From the NCBI RefSeq assembly GCF_002102155.1, contig NZ_LQOU01000015.1, positions 62,001 through 126,000 of the forward strand: a stretch of 64,000 bases of DNA, read 5' to 3'. Shown one piece after another: positions 1 through 9,400 of the stretch (its first letter is position 1; each line of letters starts with the position of its first letter). The stretch is from Mycobacterium europaeum (GTDB taxonomy: Bacteria > Actinomycetota > Actinomycetes > Mycobacteriales > Mycobacteriaceae). A model generated the notes under the pieces. It was given only the letters and a program-made list of their open reading frames with translations. It was not told the origin of the DNA and did no database searches. The position numbers and the translations under genes are program-made.

Positions 1-154
1 GGGCCGCGGCGCCGATCAGCCAGGTGCGGCAACGCCGGCACGATTCGAGATGAGCGTCGACCTGCTGCGCGAGCACCTGGGGACGCTCGCCGTCCAGTCG
101 AGCCGAAAGCGCCTCACGCGCCGCGTCACACCGCATCCCTGCATCGTTGCGCAT
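1..154 (-). CDS. ZAS/zf-HC2 zinc-finger protein, anti-sigma-like (partial)
   Basis: Only the N-terminus is in the window; the gene runs off the left edge. The ATG at 154 (or the in-frame ATG at 136, which begins [17 protein letters not shown]) opens a reading frame containing [12 protein letters not shown]. That is the H-x3-C-x2-C pattern of ZAS zinc-binding domains found in anti-sigma factors. The family usually binds an ECF sigma factor and often has a following membrane segment, but neither the partner nor the C-terminus can be seen here. It is divergent from the PPE gene with about 140 bp between them. The start choice is uncertain. Confidence 0.55.
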   Translation of the reverse strand, partial: MRNDAGMRCDAAREALSARLDGERPQVLAQQVDAHLESCRRCRTWLIGAAA

Positions 155-293
155 GCCCGGTTCGGGTGCAAAGAGCATTCGAGACGGACCGCCGGGAACT
201 AATCCGTCCGGCAAACCGACCACTGAACATCAGCAGCGCCAGCCCACCTTTGACATTCACCGAAGAGGTATTCGTGCCCGAAGGCCCCCGACG

Positions 294-1877
294 ATGACCG
301 CCCCGATCTGGATCGCCTTCCCCCCGGAAGTGCACTCGACCTTGCTCAGCAGCGGTCCCGGAGCCGGACCGCTGCTTTCCGCCGCCGCGACGTGGTCCTC
401 GATGAGCGGCCAATACGCCGAGGCCGCAGCGGAACTCGGCGCGCTGCTGGGCGCCGTGCAGGGCGGTGCGTGGGAAGGCTCCAGCGCCGAACAGTACGTC
501 GCGGCCCACGCGCCGTACCTGGCCTGGCTGCAGGAGAGCTCCGCCACCAGCGCGACCGCGGCCGCGTTGCACGAAATGGCGGCCGGCGCGTACACCGTGG
601 CGCTGGCCGCCATGCCGACGATTCCGGAGCTCGCGGCGAACCATGCGACCCACGCGGCGCTGGTGGCAACGAACTTCTTCGGCATCAACACCGTTCCGAT
701 CGCGGTGAACGAGGCAGACTACGCGCGCATGTGGGTGCAGGCCGCCACGACGATGACCACGTATCAGGTGGCGGCCGAATCCAGCCTCGCGGCGGTCCCG
801 GCCAGCACGCCCGCACCGCCGATCGTGGCTCCGGGCGCGGAGGCGAGCGTGGCGACCGCGCACGCCGCCGTCACCCAGCAGCAAGCCACCCAGACCTATC
901 CGTCCTGGCAGGACCAGCTCACCGCCTGGCTGCAGCAGTACACCAGGAATTTCGCCTGGCCGGTGTCCAAGGACCTCAACCCCGGCGGCTGGCCGTTCCC
1001 ACCGGTGCCGTTCGTCAACGGCCTCGCCTCGTTCTTCGGTCAGCTGGGATTCTCGCCGGCCCTTTCCAGCGCGCTCGGCTGGGCGATCTTCCACACGCTG
1101 ATGATCTTCTGGCCGTTCATGCAGGCCGCCATCCAGATGGCCGTCGTGTTGGCGCCGATGGTCGTGTCCGTCCTGGGCGCCGCCGCGGCCGGCGGCGCGG
1201 CGGCCGCGGTCACCGCGGTGAGCGTCGCGGCCCCGCTCTCGGTCGCCGCGCCGCTGCCCGCGCCCGCGGCCTCCCCGGCGCCGATGGCGTCCGCGCCGGC
1301 TCCGGCCATCACCACCGCTCCGGCGAGCGTGAGCAACGCCCCGACGATGTCCAGCAGCCCCGCGTCGACCGTGGCCACACCCGCCGGGGGTGGACCGACC
1401 GGCGGGGGACCCGGGGTGGGCTTCGGGCCGACGGCCACGGACGGCATCGGCGCGGGTATGTCGGACGCCCTGTACGCCGCGGCGCTGTCGGGGCTGGCGG
1501 CCCGCGGCAGCGCCAGCGGCCGGGCGCGGCGCACGGCCGAGGAGCCCGCCCCCGACGACGTCGATGCGCCGGAGGCGGCCGCGGCGGCCGCAGGGGCCAA
1601 GAGGAAGGCGCGGGCGCGACGACGCCGCGCCGGTACCGCCACCGACCGCGCCTACCGCTACGAATTCATGGATCTCGAACAGGATTTGGATGCTGACGAG
1701 GAGGGCTTCGACGCCGTGCGCGCCTCTCTCGAGGACGGGGGGCCGCTCGGATTCGCCGGGGCCGCAGCGAGATCCGGTGTCAGCCAACCGGCCGGGCTGG
1801 CGACGCTGACCCGCGGCGGGCTGGGCGACGGCCCCGCCATGCCGATGATGCCCAGCAGCTGGGGTGGCGACACCTAG
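294..1877 (+). CDS. PPE family protein, PPE-PPW subfamily
   Basis: A 527-aa PPE protein. ATG 294 is chosen because it gives the canonical N-terminus [15 protein letters not shown] with the family's Pro-Pro-Glu; the upstream in-frame extension has no PPE features. The first ~175 residues form the helical PPE domain, with [11 protein letters not shown] as the WxG turn and a Tyr-rich segment (EADYARMW). The middle is Ala/Pro-rich with a hydrophobic stretch, followed by a basic run [10 protein letters not shown]. The C-terminus carries PMMPSSW, matching the PxxPxxW signature of the PPW subfamily. The companion GFxGT motif appears only as GFAGAA. PPE proteins are typically ESX-secreted or outer-membrane linked, usually with a PE partner, but no PE gene is adjacent. 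Its stop overlaps the convergent cobIJ stop. Confidence 0.9.
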   Translation: MTAPIWIAFPPEVHSTLLSSGPGAGPLLSAAATWSSMSGQYAEAAAELGALLGAVQGGAWEGSSAEQYVAAHAPYLAWLQESSATSATAAALHEMAAGAYTVALAAMPTIPELAANHATHAALVATNFFGINTVPIAVNEADYARMWVQAATTMTTYQVAAESSLAAVPASTPAPPIVAPGAEASVATAHAAVTQQQATQTYPSWQDQLTAWLQQYTRNFAWPVSKDLNPGGWPFPPVPFVNGLASFFGQLGFSPALSSALGWAIFHTLMIFWPFMQAAIQMAVVLAPMVVSVLGAAAAGGAAAAVTAVSVAAPLSVAAPLPAPAASPAPMASAPAPAITTAPASVSNAPTMSSSPASTVATPAGGGPTGGGPGVGFGPTATDGIGAGMSDALYAAALSGLAARGSASGRARRTAEEPAPDDVDAPEAAAAAAGAKRKARARRRRAGTATDRAYRYEFMDLEQDLDADEEGFDAVRASLEDGGPLGFAGAAARSGVSQPAGLATLTRGGLGDGPAMPMMPSSWGGDT

Positions 1878-3367
1878 CCGACGGGATACCGCCGCGGCGT
1901 GAACACCCGGTCGCCGGAATCGCCCGGGTACCACTGCGTTTGGGAGGAACCGACGATCAGCAGGCAGCGCATGTCCACCTCGGCGGGATCCAGGTCGGCC
2001 AGCCGCACCACGCGCACGTCCTCGTCGGGGCCGGAAACGTTGCGGCCGACCACCACCGGGGTCCCGGGTTCGCGGTGTTCCAAGAGCAGGTCCCGCATCG
2101 CGGCAACCTGCCACGTCCGGGCCTTGGAGGCCGGGTTGTAGATGGCCAGCACGAGGTCGGCGGCGGCCGCGGCGGCCAACCGCTCGGCGATGATCTCCCA
2201 CGGCTTGAGCCGGTCGGACAGCGAGATCACCGCGTAGTCGTGGCCCAGGGGAGCCCCGACTCGGCTGGCGACGGCCTGCGCGGCGGTCATCGCCGGAATG
2301 ACCCGCACCTGCACTCCCGGCCATTCCTTGGCCTCTTCCAATACGGCGGTGGCCATCGCGAAGATCCCGGGATCGCCCGATGACACCACCGCGACGGACC
2401 GTCCCTGCTCGGCCAGCGCGCAGGCCAGGCGGGCGCGAGCGGGTTCGTCGGTGTTGTCGCTGGGATGACGCCGCTGGCCGTCGCGAACCGGGACGCGGTC
2501 CAGGTAGCCGCCGTAGCCGATGAGGTCGGTGGCGGCGGCCAGCTCGCGCCGGCTCTGCGGCGTCATCCAATCGGCGTCGCCGGGCCCCAGGCCCACCACC
2601 GCGACGCCGCCGGCCGGCGAAGGCTGCCGCCCACGCCGCCCACCCGGCAGCATGGCCAGCGAGAAGTACGGCACGCCCGCCTCGTCGACGTCGGCGGCGG
2701 GCAGGATACGCTGCCCGGCCGTGCTGGCCCGCTCGACGTAATACGCGTCGTCGAGCTGTCCGGAAGCCGAAAGAGCTTCGCGCACAGCGTGATACGAGCG
2801 ACCGAGCTTCAGCACCACGGCGGCGTCGGCGTCGGCGAGGCGGCGGGTCAGCTCGGCGACGGGCAGGGTGCCCGGCAGCACCGAGAGCACCTCGTCACCG
2901 GCGACCAAGGGGGTCGCGATCGCCGCGGAGGCGGCGCTCACCGACGTCACACCCGGCACGATGACGGCGTCGAACCGCTCCGTCAGCCGGGTGTGCAGAT
3001 GCATATACGAGCTGTAGAACAGCGGATCACCCTCCGCGAGCAGCGCCACATTGCGGCCCGCGTCGAGGTGGGCGGCGATGCGTGCGGCGGCCTCGACGTA
3101 GAAGTCCTCGAGCGCGCCGGCGTAGCCGCCGGGATGGTCGGTCACCTCGGTGGTCACCGGGTAGATCAGGTGCTCCTCGATCTGGCCAGGCCGCAGATAG
3201 GGCTCGGCGATGCCGCGCGCGATACTGCGGCCGTGCCGGGCGCTGTGGTAGGCCACCACGTCGGCCTCGCCGATCACCCGGGCCGCCTTGACGGTGACCA
3301 GCTCCGGGTCGCCGGGCCCCAGGCCGACGCCCCAGAGCGTGCCTCTCCGATTGGCCGCAGCGGTCAT
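1874..3367 (-). CDS. cobIJ: Bifunctional precorrin-2 C20-methyltransferase / precorrin-3B C17-methyltransferase CobIJ
   Basis: A 497-aa fusion of two SAM-dependent tetrapyrrole methyltransferases acting in aerobic cobalamin synthesis. The N-terminal half (about residues 8-240) has the CobI signature [16 protein letters not shown] and [15 protein letters not shown]. The C-terminal half (about 250-495) restarts with [15 protein letters not shown] and contains [23 protein letters not shown] and [11 protein letters not shown], typical of CobJ. Length and architecture match M. tuberculosis Rv2066. ATG 3367 overlaps the TGA of cobH (ATGA), so translation is probably coupled. It is the last gene of the leftward cobG-cobH-cobIJ operon and ends in a stop-over-stop overlap with the PPE gene. 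Confidence 0.95.
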   Translation of the reverse strand: MTAAANRRGTLWGVGLGPGDPELVTVKAARVIGEADVVAYHSARHGRSIARGIAEPYLRPGQIEEHLIYPVTTEVTDHPGGYAGALEDFYVEAAARIAAHLDAGRNVALLAEGDPLFYSSYMHLHTRLTERFDAVIVPGVTSVSAASAAIATPLVAGDEVLSVLPGTLPVAELTRRLADADAAVVLKLGRSYHAVREALSASGQLDDAYYVERASTAGQRILPAADVDEAGVPYFSLAMLPGGRRGRQPSPAGGVAVVGLGPGDADWMTPQSRRELAAATDLIGYGGYLDRVPVRDGQRRHPSDNTDEPARARLACALAEQGRSVAVVSSGDPGIFAMATAVLEEAKEWPGVQVRVIPAMTAAQAVASRVGAPLGHDYAVISLSDRLKPWEIIAERLAAAAAADLVLAIYNPASKARTWQVAAMRDLLLEHREPGTPVVVGRNVSGPDEDVRVVRLADLDPAEVDMRCLLIVGSSQTQWYPGDSGDRVFTPRRYPVG

Positions 3368-3990
3368 TCGCGGTCGCTCGCGATCGCGTTGACGGCGGCG
3401 GCGGCCATCGCGCTGCCGCCGCGGCGGCCCCGCACCACCAGATACGACATCCCGCGGGGACGGTCGATGAGCTCCTGTTTGGACTGTGCCGAACCGACGA
3501 ACCCCACCGGGCCGCCGAGCACGCCGGCCGGCGGCGGCACCCCTTCGTCGATCAGCTCGAGCAGCCGGAACAGTGCGGTTGGCGCGTTGCCGATCGCCAG
3601 CACGGCGCCCGACAGCCGGTCGGACCACAGCTCCACCCCGGCGGCCGACCGGGTGGTGTGCCGGCGCGCCGCCAGCTCCGGGGCGCGCGGGTCGGCCACC
3701 AGCGACACCACCTCGTTGCCGGCGGGCAGCCGCGCACCGGTGATCCCGGCCGCCACCATCGACGAATCGCACAGCACCGGGGCGCCGTCGCGCAGGGCGG
3801 CGCCGACCCGGTCGACGACATCGTCGGTGAACGCGACGTGCTCGGCGACGTCGACCTGCCCGCAGGTGTGGATCAACCGGACCACCACGCGCGCGACGTC
3901 GTCCGGGAACCGGGCCAGGTCGGCTTCGGCGCGGATGGTCGCGAACGACTGGCGGTAGATCTCCGCCGCGTCGCGGATGTAGTCGAGCAC
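3364..3990 (-). CDS. cobH: Precorrin-8X methylmutase CobH
   Basis: A 208-aa protein that moves the C11 methyl to C12, converting precorrin-8X to hydrogenobyrinic acid. The frame is open further upstream, but GTG 3990 gives the N-terminus (M)[15 protein letters not shown] and the 208-residue length of the M. tuberculosis homologue. Conserved segments include [11 protein letters not shown] (the catalytic His region), [27 protein letters not shown] and [17 protein letters not shown]. The cobG stop lies four bases upstream and cobIJ begins in its stop codon, so it is the middle gene of a tight cob operon. Confidence 0.95.
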   Translation of the reverse strand: MLDYIRDAAEIYRQSFATIRAEADLARFPDDVARVVVRLIHTCGQVDVAEHVAFTDDVVDRVGAALRDGAPVLCDSSMVAAGITGARLPAGNEVVSLVADPRAPELAARRHTTRSAAGVELWSDRLSGAVLAIGNAPTALFRLLELIDEGVPPPAGVLGGPVGFVGSAQSKQELIDRPRGMSYLVVRGRRGGSAMAAAAVNAIASDRE

Positions 3991-3994
3991 CCGA

Positions 3995-5107
3995 TTACCG
4001 TAGCTGGCGGTATCCGTCGCCGGTCGTCGCCAGTAGCACCTCACCGGCGAGCGGGCTGCCGCAGGCGCGGTCGCAGCCGACGAAGTGACGATGCACTCCC
4101 GAATCCGCGTCCAGCGCGCGGGCGGCGTCGGCCCGGACATCGGCGGCCGCGTGCGCGCACCCGGGGCTGCCGGTGCAGGCGCTGACGTTGAGCCAGGGCG
4201 AGTTCTCGTCGAACACCAGACCCAACGGCGCCAGCACCCGCAGCGCGACGTCGGCGACGGCCTCGTCGAGATCGCACACCAGCACCGACCGCCACGGCGT
4301 GATCACCACCGGCGCCTCGATCGCCGCCAGGTACTCCGCGACGCGGGCGGGCAGCACCCCCAGCGGCACCGCGGCGCCGAGCGCCACTCGGCCCTCTGAA
4401 CCGGGCCGGTCCTGGTTGATCCAGCCCACCGGCGCCCGGGTGACCGCGGGGAAGGGGGCGGCGCCGAGTTCGACGCCGGGCAGCAGGCTGGCGATATCGT
4501 CCAATTCCTTGATGCGCCAAGCGGTTCCACGCGTGGCCGCAAAGCGCGTCGCGATGACGACCAGCGTCTCGACCACCTCGTCGGCGCTGAGCCGGACACC
4601 GGTGTCGCGCCCGGCCAGCAGCAGCGCGCAGCCCTCGGGGAACGCGTGCACGCCGACGTCGGCGCACAGGCCCGACACGTCGCCGCGCCCGTCGTCCAAG
4701 CCGAACCAGAACCGGCCGCCGAGCCCGGTCAGGCCGGGTTCGGCGCAGATCGCCGCGTCCAGTTCGGCCACCCACGGCCGCACGTCGGCATTGCCGCCGG
4801 CCCGGCCGGACAGCGGGGACGCCACAATGTTGCGGACCCGCTCGTGCGTCTCCGAGGGCAACAGGCCGGCCCGGGCGATCGCCTGCGCCGCCGCCGCCAC
4901 GTCTGTGATTCCACGCACCTGCAGGTTGCCCCGCGCGGTGAGCTCCAGCGTCGCCGAACCGTGTTCGCTGGACACCCGCGCCAACGCGGCGAGTTGAGCG
5001 GCCGTCAGCGCACCGCCGGGCAGCCGGATCCGCGCCAGGGCGCCGTCGGCCGCCCGGTGCACCTGCAGCGCGCCCGGGCAGGCGTCGCTGTTGCGCGTCC
5101 TGGCCAC
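3995..5107 (-). CDS. cobG: Precorrin-3B synthase CobG
   Basis: A 370-aa sulfite/nitrite-reductase-family protein that hydroxylates and contracts precorrin-3A in the oxygen-dependent cobalamin route. Two ferredoxin-like half-repeats surround the Fe-S ligands: the C-terminal [14 protein letters not shown] and CDRACGSP supply the C-x5-C ... C-x3-C set for a [4Fe-4S] centre. GTG 5107 is preferred ([17 protein letters not shown]); the longer frame up to 5221 adds a Pro/Gly-rich tail unlike the family. Its presence with CobN indicates the aerobic pathway. It is first in the leftward cob operon. No obvious cobalamin riboswitch is seen upstream. Confidence 0.93.
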   Translation of the reverse strand: MARTRNSDACPGALQVHRAADGALARIRLPGGALTAAQLAALARVSSEHGSATLELTARGNLQVRGITDVAAAAQAIARAGLLPSETHERVRNIVASPLSGRAGGNADVRPWVAELDAAICAEPGLTGLGGRFWFGLDDGRGDVSGLCADVGVHAFPEGCALLLAGRDTGVRLSADEVVETLVVIATRFAATRGTAWRIKELDDIASLLPGVELGAAPFPAVTRAPVGWINQDRPGSEGRVALGAAVPLGVLPARVAEYLAAIEAPVVITPWRSVLVCDLDEAVADVALRVLAPLGLVFDENSPWLNVSACTGSPGCAHAAADVRADAARALDADSGVHRHFVGCDRACGSPLAGEVLLATTGDGYRQLR

Positions 5108-5660
5108 CCGTCCACGGTACGGGCCAGCCGTCGCCGACCCCGCTGGGGAATTGGTTAATGGTGGCTCGCCAGGGTCCCATGACGGCGGACCTGGCTGCCG
5201 GGCTGGCTCGGCTATAAGCACCGTAGCGAGCGACGCGTCATGTCCCGAACAATCCGCCGCCGTCTCCGACGTGGCCGAACAGGTCTATAAGACTGAAATC
5301 AGCGCGCTCGATCCTGTGTTCGATCCCGCCCGGACGCGGGTTCCGGCGCAAGAGTGGGCGCGGCGCCAAGTCGGCCAGGGCGCCGGCGGAGGGCGCCGCA
5401 ATATCGAAGTTGCCGTCAGGGTCGGCCGGCGGTTGGGATTCCTGCGGCTCGACCGGCCGTCCGCCCGTCCAGAGCGTGCGGCGTCCGATACGCGTAAGCG
5501 CGACGTCGACCATGTTACTGATGTTCCTTCCGAGCTGGGCTTGTTGCTATGCGTGTTTCCCGGCGCTTGGGCTCACCGGGTGAGCTTCTGCGCAATGGCA
5601 GTACAGCGAGTTACGAAGCCGGCAATCCCTAACTAATCGAATGGAGGGGCGATTCGTCGT
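5108..5660. other. Gene-poor divergent region between cobG and the hydrolase-cobN unit
   Basis: About 550 bp without a confidently recognised gene. It must hold the promoter of the leftward cob operon. In M. tuberculosis this position, between cobG and cobN, carries the mazEF7 toxin-antitoxin genes, and nothing like them is seen here. The only candidate coding sequence is a 91-aa minus-strand frame, listed separately. I looked for the conserved core of a B12 riboswitch by eye and did not find it. Confidence 0.6.
5238..5513 (-). CDS. Hypothetical protein, 91 aa (doubtful)
   Basis: The ATG at 5513 is preceded by a purine-rich GGAAGGAA about ten bases upstream. The 91-residue product has no domain I recognise, no signal peptide and no membrane segment. 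It has a basic N-terminal part, an acidic Pro-rich middle and a Gly-rich tail (GDGGGLFGT). It points toward cobG and could be the first gene of that operon, but it could equally be chance in GC-rich DNA. It is listed because it is the only frame in this gap with a plausible ribosome-binding site. Confidence 0.3.
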   Translation of the reverse strand: MVDVALTRIGRRTLWTGGRPVEPQESQPPADPDGNFDIAAPSAGALADLAPRPLLRRNPRPGGIEHRIERADFSLIDLFGHVGDGGGLFGT

Positions 5661-5709
5661 CACCGCGATACAGCATGTATCAACCCATGATACATGCTGT
5701 ATCGCGGTG
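5661..5709. promoter_or_regulatory. 22-bp perfect inverted repeat (double operator or hairpin)
   Basis: Arms at 5661-5682 and 5688-5709 are exact reverse complements around a 5-nt spacer (accca). Each arm also contains a smaller palindrome, ATACAGCATGTAT (ATACA-n3-TGTAT), so the element reads as two adjacent operator-like sites in opposite orientation. It lies just upstream of the hydrolase-cobN promoter and about 550 bp from the cobG start. A dimeric regulator binding twice is the simplest reading; a stable RNA hairpin is the alternative. Confidence 0.75.
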
Positions 5710-5741
5710 TGGGGCATCTCTGTGGCGCACTGTTGCTCGGG

Positions 5742-5754
5742 CATACTTGTGCGG
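5742..5754 (+). promoter_or_regulatory. -10 element for a leaderless hydrolase-cobN transcript
   Basis: CATACT at 5742-5747 resembles a mycobacterial -10 hexamer and is followed by six bases and then the GTG start at 5754. The predicted transcription start therefore coincides with the start codon. No clear -35 is visible; the right arm of the inverted repeat (5688-5709) sits where a regulator could control it. Confidence 0.5.
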
Positions 5755-6422
5755 TGCGGACGGTCGAGTACGGACCGGGACGGTGCGCCGACGTCTACGG
5801 CGATCCAGCCCAGCCCACCGTGCTGCTGTGGCACGGCATGCAGATCGACGCCCGCGGCGCCTTCCGTCCGCTCGCCGGCATGCTCGCCGGGCGCGGCGCG
5901 GCGGTGGTGGCACCGGACTGGAACTCCCACGCCGACGACGGCGGGCGCGCAGACCTGCTGCGATCGTTGGACTTCGCCCAGCAGCGCGCGGGCGAGGGCA
6001 ACGCGATCGTCCTCGTCGGGTGGTCGATGGGAGGTGTCGCCGCGGCTGCGGTCACCCTCGGCGGCGACGCGCGATTGGCGCACACCGTTTGCCTCGCGGG
6101 CGCCTTCATGGTCCCGGACCCGATCTTCGGTCGTCGCGTGACCGAGGGCCTCGCGGCGCGGCGCATCGGCACGCCGTTCACGCTGCTGCACGGGCCGGCC
6201 GACGACGTCGTCCCCGTCGCGGCCAGCAGGGACTTCGCCGCCGGCCTCCGACGGGTCGGCTGGCCGGTCGAACTGGTGGAGTTGCCGGCCGATCACGGGT
6301 CCATCGCCGGCGCCGACTATGACCGCGCCGCGGATCGCTACGAGCCGGGCACGAGCGAAGAGGCGGTGCGGGTGGCCGGTGAGGTCGCCGCCCGCATCGC
6401 GGCGACGCTGCTGTACGAATGA
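5754..6422 (+). CDS. Alpha/beta hydrolase
   Basis: A 222-aa serine hydrolase. The nucleophile motif is GWSMGG, preceded by VLLWHGMQIDARG (oxyanion region). The acid is probably the Asp in GPADDVVPV and the His is in LPADHGSIAG. GTG 5754 is chosen over an ATG at 5694 because the ATG lies inside the right arm of the inverted repeat and the GTG matches a leaderless start and the natural N-terminus VRTVEYGPG. It ends three bases before cobN, with cobN's ribosome-binding GAGG at the join, so the two are co-transcribed. A link to cobalamin metabolism is positional only and the substrate is unknown. Confidence 0.8.
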   Translation: MRTVEYGPGRCADVYGDPAQPTVLLWHGMQIDARGAFRPLAGMLAGRGAAVVAPDWNSHADDGGRADLLRSLDFAQQRAGEGNAIVLVGWSMGGVAAAAVTLGGDARLAHTVCLAGAFMVPDPIFGRRVTEGLAARRIGTPFTLLHGPADDVVPVAASRDFAAGLRRVGWPVELVELPADHGSIAGADYDRAADRYEPGTSEEAVRVAGEVAARIAATLLYE

Positions 6423-6425
6423 GGA

Positions 6426-9400
6426 GTGGCTGAGCCAACCATCCTGCTGCTGTCGACATCCGACACGGACCTGATCAGCGCCCGTTCCAGCGGCAAGAAC
6501 TATCGGTGGGCGAACCCGTCGCGCCTGGATGAAGGCGTGGGGGCACCTCCCGCTCGCGGGGGACTGCCGGATTTGCTGGCCGGCGCCGCGATCGTCGTGG
6601 TGCGCATCCTCGGTGGCTACCGCGCGTGGCAGAGCGGTATCGACGCGGTGATCGCGAGCGGCGTGCCGACGGTGCTGGTCAGCGGCGAGCAAGCCGCCGA
6701 CGCCGAGCTGACCGGCCTGTCGACCCTCGCGGCGGGCATCGCGGTGCAGGCGCACATCTACCTGGCGCACGGCGGCGTGGAGAACCTGCGCCAGCTGCAT
6801 GCCTTCCTGTCCGACACCGTGCTGATGACCGGGTTCGGGTTCGGTCCGCCGGTGGTCACGCCGACCTGGGGCGAGCTGGAGCGACCCACCGCCGACGCCG
6901 GCGGTCCGACGATCGCCGTCCTGTATTACCGCGCGCAGCAGTTGGCCGGCAACACCGGCTACGTCGAGGCGCTGTGCCGGGCCATCGAGGACGCCGGGGG
7001 GCGGCCGCTGCCCGTCTACTGCGCGTCGCTGCGCACCGCCGAACCCGAACTGCTGCAACGGCTGGGTGACGCCGACGCGATGGTGGTCACCGTGCTCGCC
7101 GCCGGGGGACTGAAGCCGGCCGCGGTGTCCGCCGGTGGAGATGACGACAGTTGGAACGTCGAACACCTGGCGGCCCTGGACATTCCGATCCTGCAGGGGC
7201 TGTGCCTGACCAGCGCTCGTGCTCAGTGGAGCGAAAACGACGACGGGCTCAGCCCGCTCGACGTCGCTACCCAGGTGGCGGTGCCGGAGTTCGACGGCCG
7301 CATCATCACGGTCCCGTTCTCCTTCAAGGAGATCGACGACGACGGGTTGATCTCGTACGTCGCCGACCCGGAGCGATGCGCCCGGGTCGCGGGTCTGGCG
7401 GTCCGGCACGCCCGGCTGCGGCACGTCGCCCCCGCCGACAAGCGGGTGGCCCTGGTGTTCTCGGCCTACCCGACCAAGCACGCCCGCATCGGCAACGCGG
7501 TGGGCCTGGACACCCCGGCCAGCGCGGTCGCGCTGCTGCGCGCCATGCGCGAGCGCGGGTATCAGATCGGTGAGCTGCCCGGTGTCGAGGCCAACGACGG
7601 TGACGCCCTGATCCACGCCTTGATCGAGCGTGGTGGGCAAGACCCCGACTGGCTCACTGACGGGCAGCTGGCCGGCAATCCGATCCGGGTGTCGGCCAAG
7701 GACTATCGCGACTGGTTCTCGACGCTGCCCGCGGAGCTGACCGACGCGGTGACGCAGCACTGGGGCCCGCCGCCCGGCGACCTCTTCGTGGATCGCACCA
7801 ACGACCCCGAGGGTGAAATCGTTATCGCCGCAATGCAAGCCGGCAACCTGGTGCTGATGGTGCAGCCACCCCGAGGTTTCGGGGAGAACCCGGTGGCGAT
7901 CTACCACGACCCGGACCTGCCGCCCAGCCACCACTACCTGGCCGCCTACCACTGGCTGGACTCCGGTTTCGGCTCGCACGCGATAGTGCACCTGGGCAAG
8001 CACGGCAATCTGGAATGGCTGCCCGGCAAGACGCTGGGCATGTCGGCGGCCTGCGGATCCGACGCCGCGCTGGGCAACCTGCCGCTGGTCTACCCCTTCC
8101 TGGTCAACGACCCGGGTGAGGGCACCCAGGCCAAGCGGCGGGCGCACGCGGTGCTGGTCGACCACCTGATCCCGCCGATGGCGCGCGCCGAAACGTATGG
8201 CGACATCGCCCGTTTGGAGCAGCTGCTCGACGAGCACGCCAACGTCGCCGCGCTCGATCCCGGCAAGCTGCCCGCCATCCGTCAGCAGATCTGGACGCTG
8301 ATCCGGGCCGCCAAGATGGACCACGACCTCGGCTTGACCGAGCGCCCGCCGGAGGACTCCTTCGACGACATGCTGCTGCACGTCGACGGGTGGCTCTGCG
8401 AGATCAAGGACGTGCAGATCCGCGACGGCCTGCACATCCTGGGCCAAAAGCCAACCGGTGAAGCCGAACTCGACCTGGTGCTGGCCATCCTGCGGGCCCG
8501 CCAGCTGTTCGGCGGCGAGCACGCCCTTCCCGGCCTGCGGCAGGCGTTGGGCCTGGCCGAGGACGGCACCGACGAGCGATCGGCGGTGGATGACACCGAG
8601 GCCGCAGCCCGCGAACTCGTCGCTGCGCTGCAGGCCAGCGGATGGGATCCCGACGCCGCCGAACGGATCACCGGGAACGAGGACGCGGCAAAAGTGTTGC
8701 GGTTTGCGGCCACCGAGGTGGTGCCCCGGCTCGCCGGCACCGCCGCCGAAATCGACCAGGTGCTCAACGCGCTCGACGGCCACTTCATCCCCGCCGGTCC
8801 CTCGGGCTCGCCGCTGCGTGGCCTGGTGAACGTGCTGCCCACCGGACGCAACTTCTACTCCGTCGACCCCAAGGCGGTTCCGTCGCGGCTGGCCTGGGAA
8901 GCCGGTGTGGCGCTGGCGGATTCGCTGCTGGCCCGCTACCGCAACGACCACGGGCGGTGGCCGCAATCGGTTGGGCTGTCGGTGTGGGGTACCTCGGCGA
9001 TGCGCACCGCCGGCGACGATATCGCCGAAGTGCTTGCACTGCTGGGCGTTCGGCCCGTCTGGGACGACGCCTCGCGGCGCGTCGTGGGCCTCACGCCGAT
9101 CCCGCCGGCCGAACTGGGCCGCCCCCGGATCGACGTCACCGTGCGGATCTCCGGCTTCTTCCGGGACGCCTTCCCGCACGTGGTGACGATGCTCGACGAC
9201 GCGGTGCGGTTGGTCGCCGGCCTCGACGAGCCGGCCGAGGACAACTACGTGCGCGCACACGCCCAGGCCGACCTGGCCCAGCATGGCGATCAAAGACGCT
9301 CCACTACAAGGATTTTCGGTTCCAAGCCGGGCACCTACGGGGCCGGGCTGCTGCAGCTGATCGACAGCCGCAACTGGCGCGACGACGCCGACCTGGCGCA

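Noticed and set aside
215..260. ECF sigma promoter (GGAAC ... CGAC) between the ZAS gene and the PPE gene
   Set aside because: The -10 half does not fit CGTC or CGTT well enough to claim.
126..2570. An 814-codon minus-strand frame over the PPE and cobIJ region
   Set aside because: Low-complexity Arg/Gly translation, shadow of the PPE and cobIJ codon pattern.
5108..5660. Cobalamin riboswitch upstream of cobG
   Set aside because: No recognisable B12-box core was found by eye; a covariance-model search would decide.
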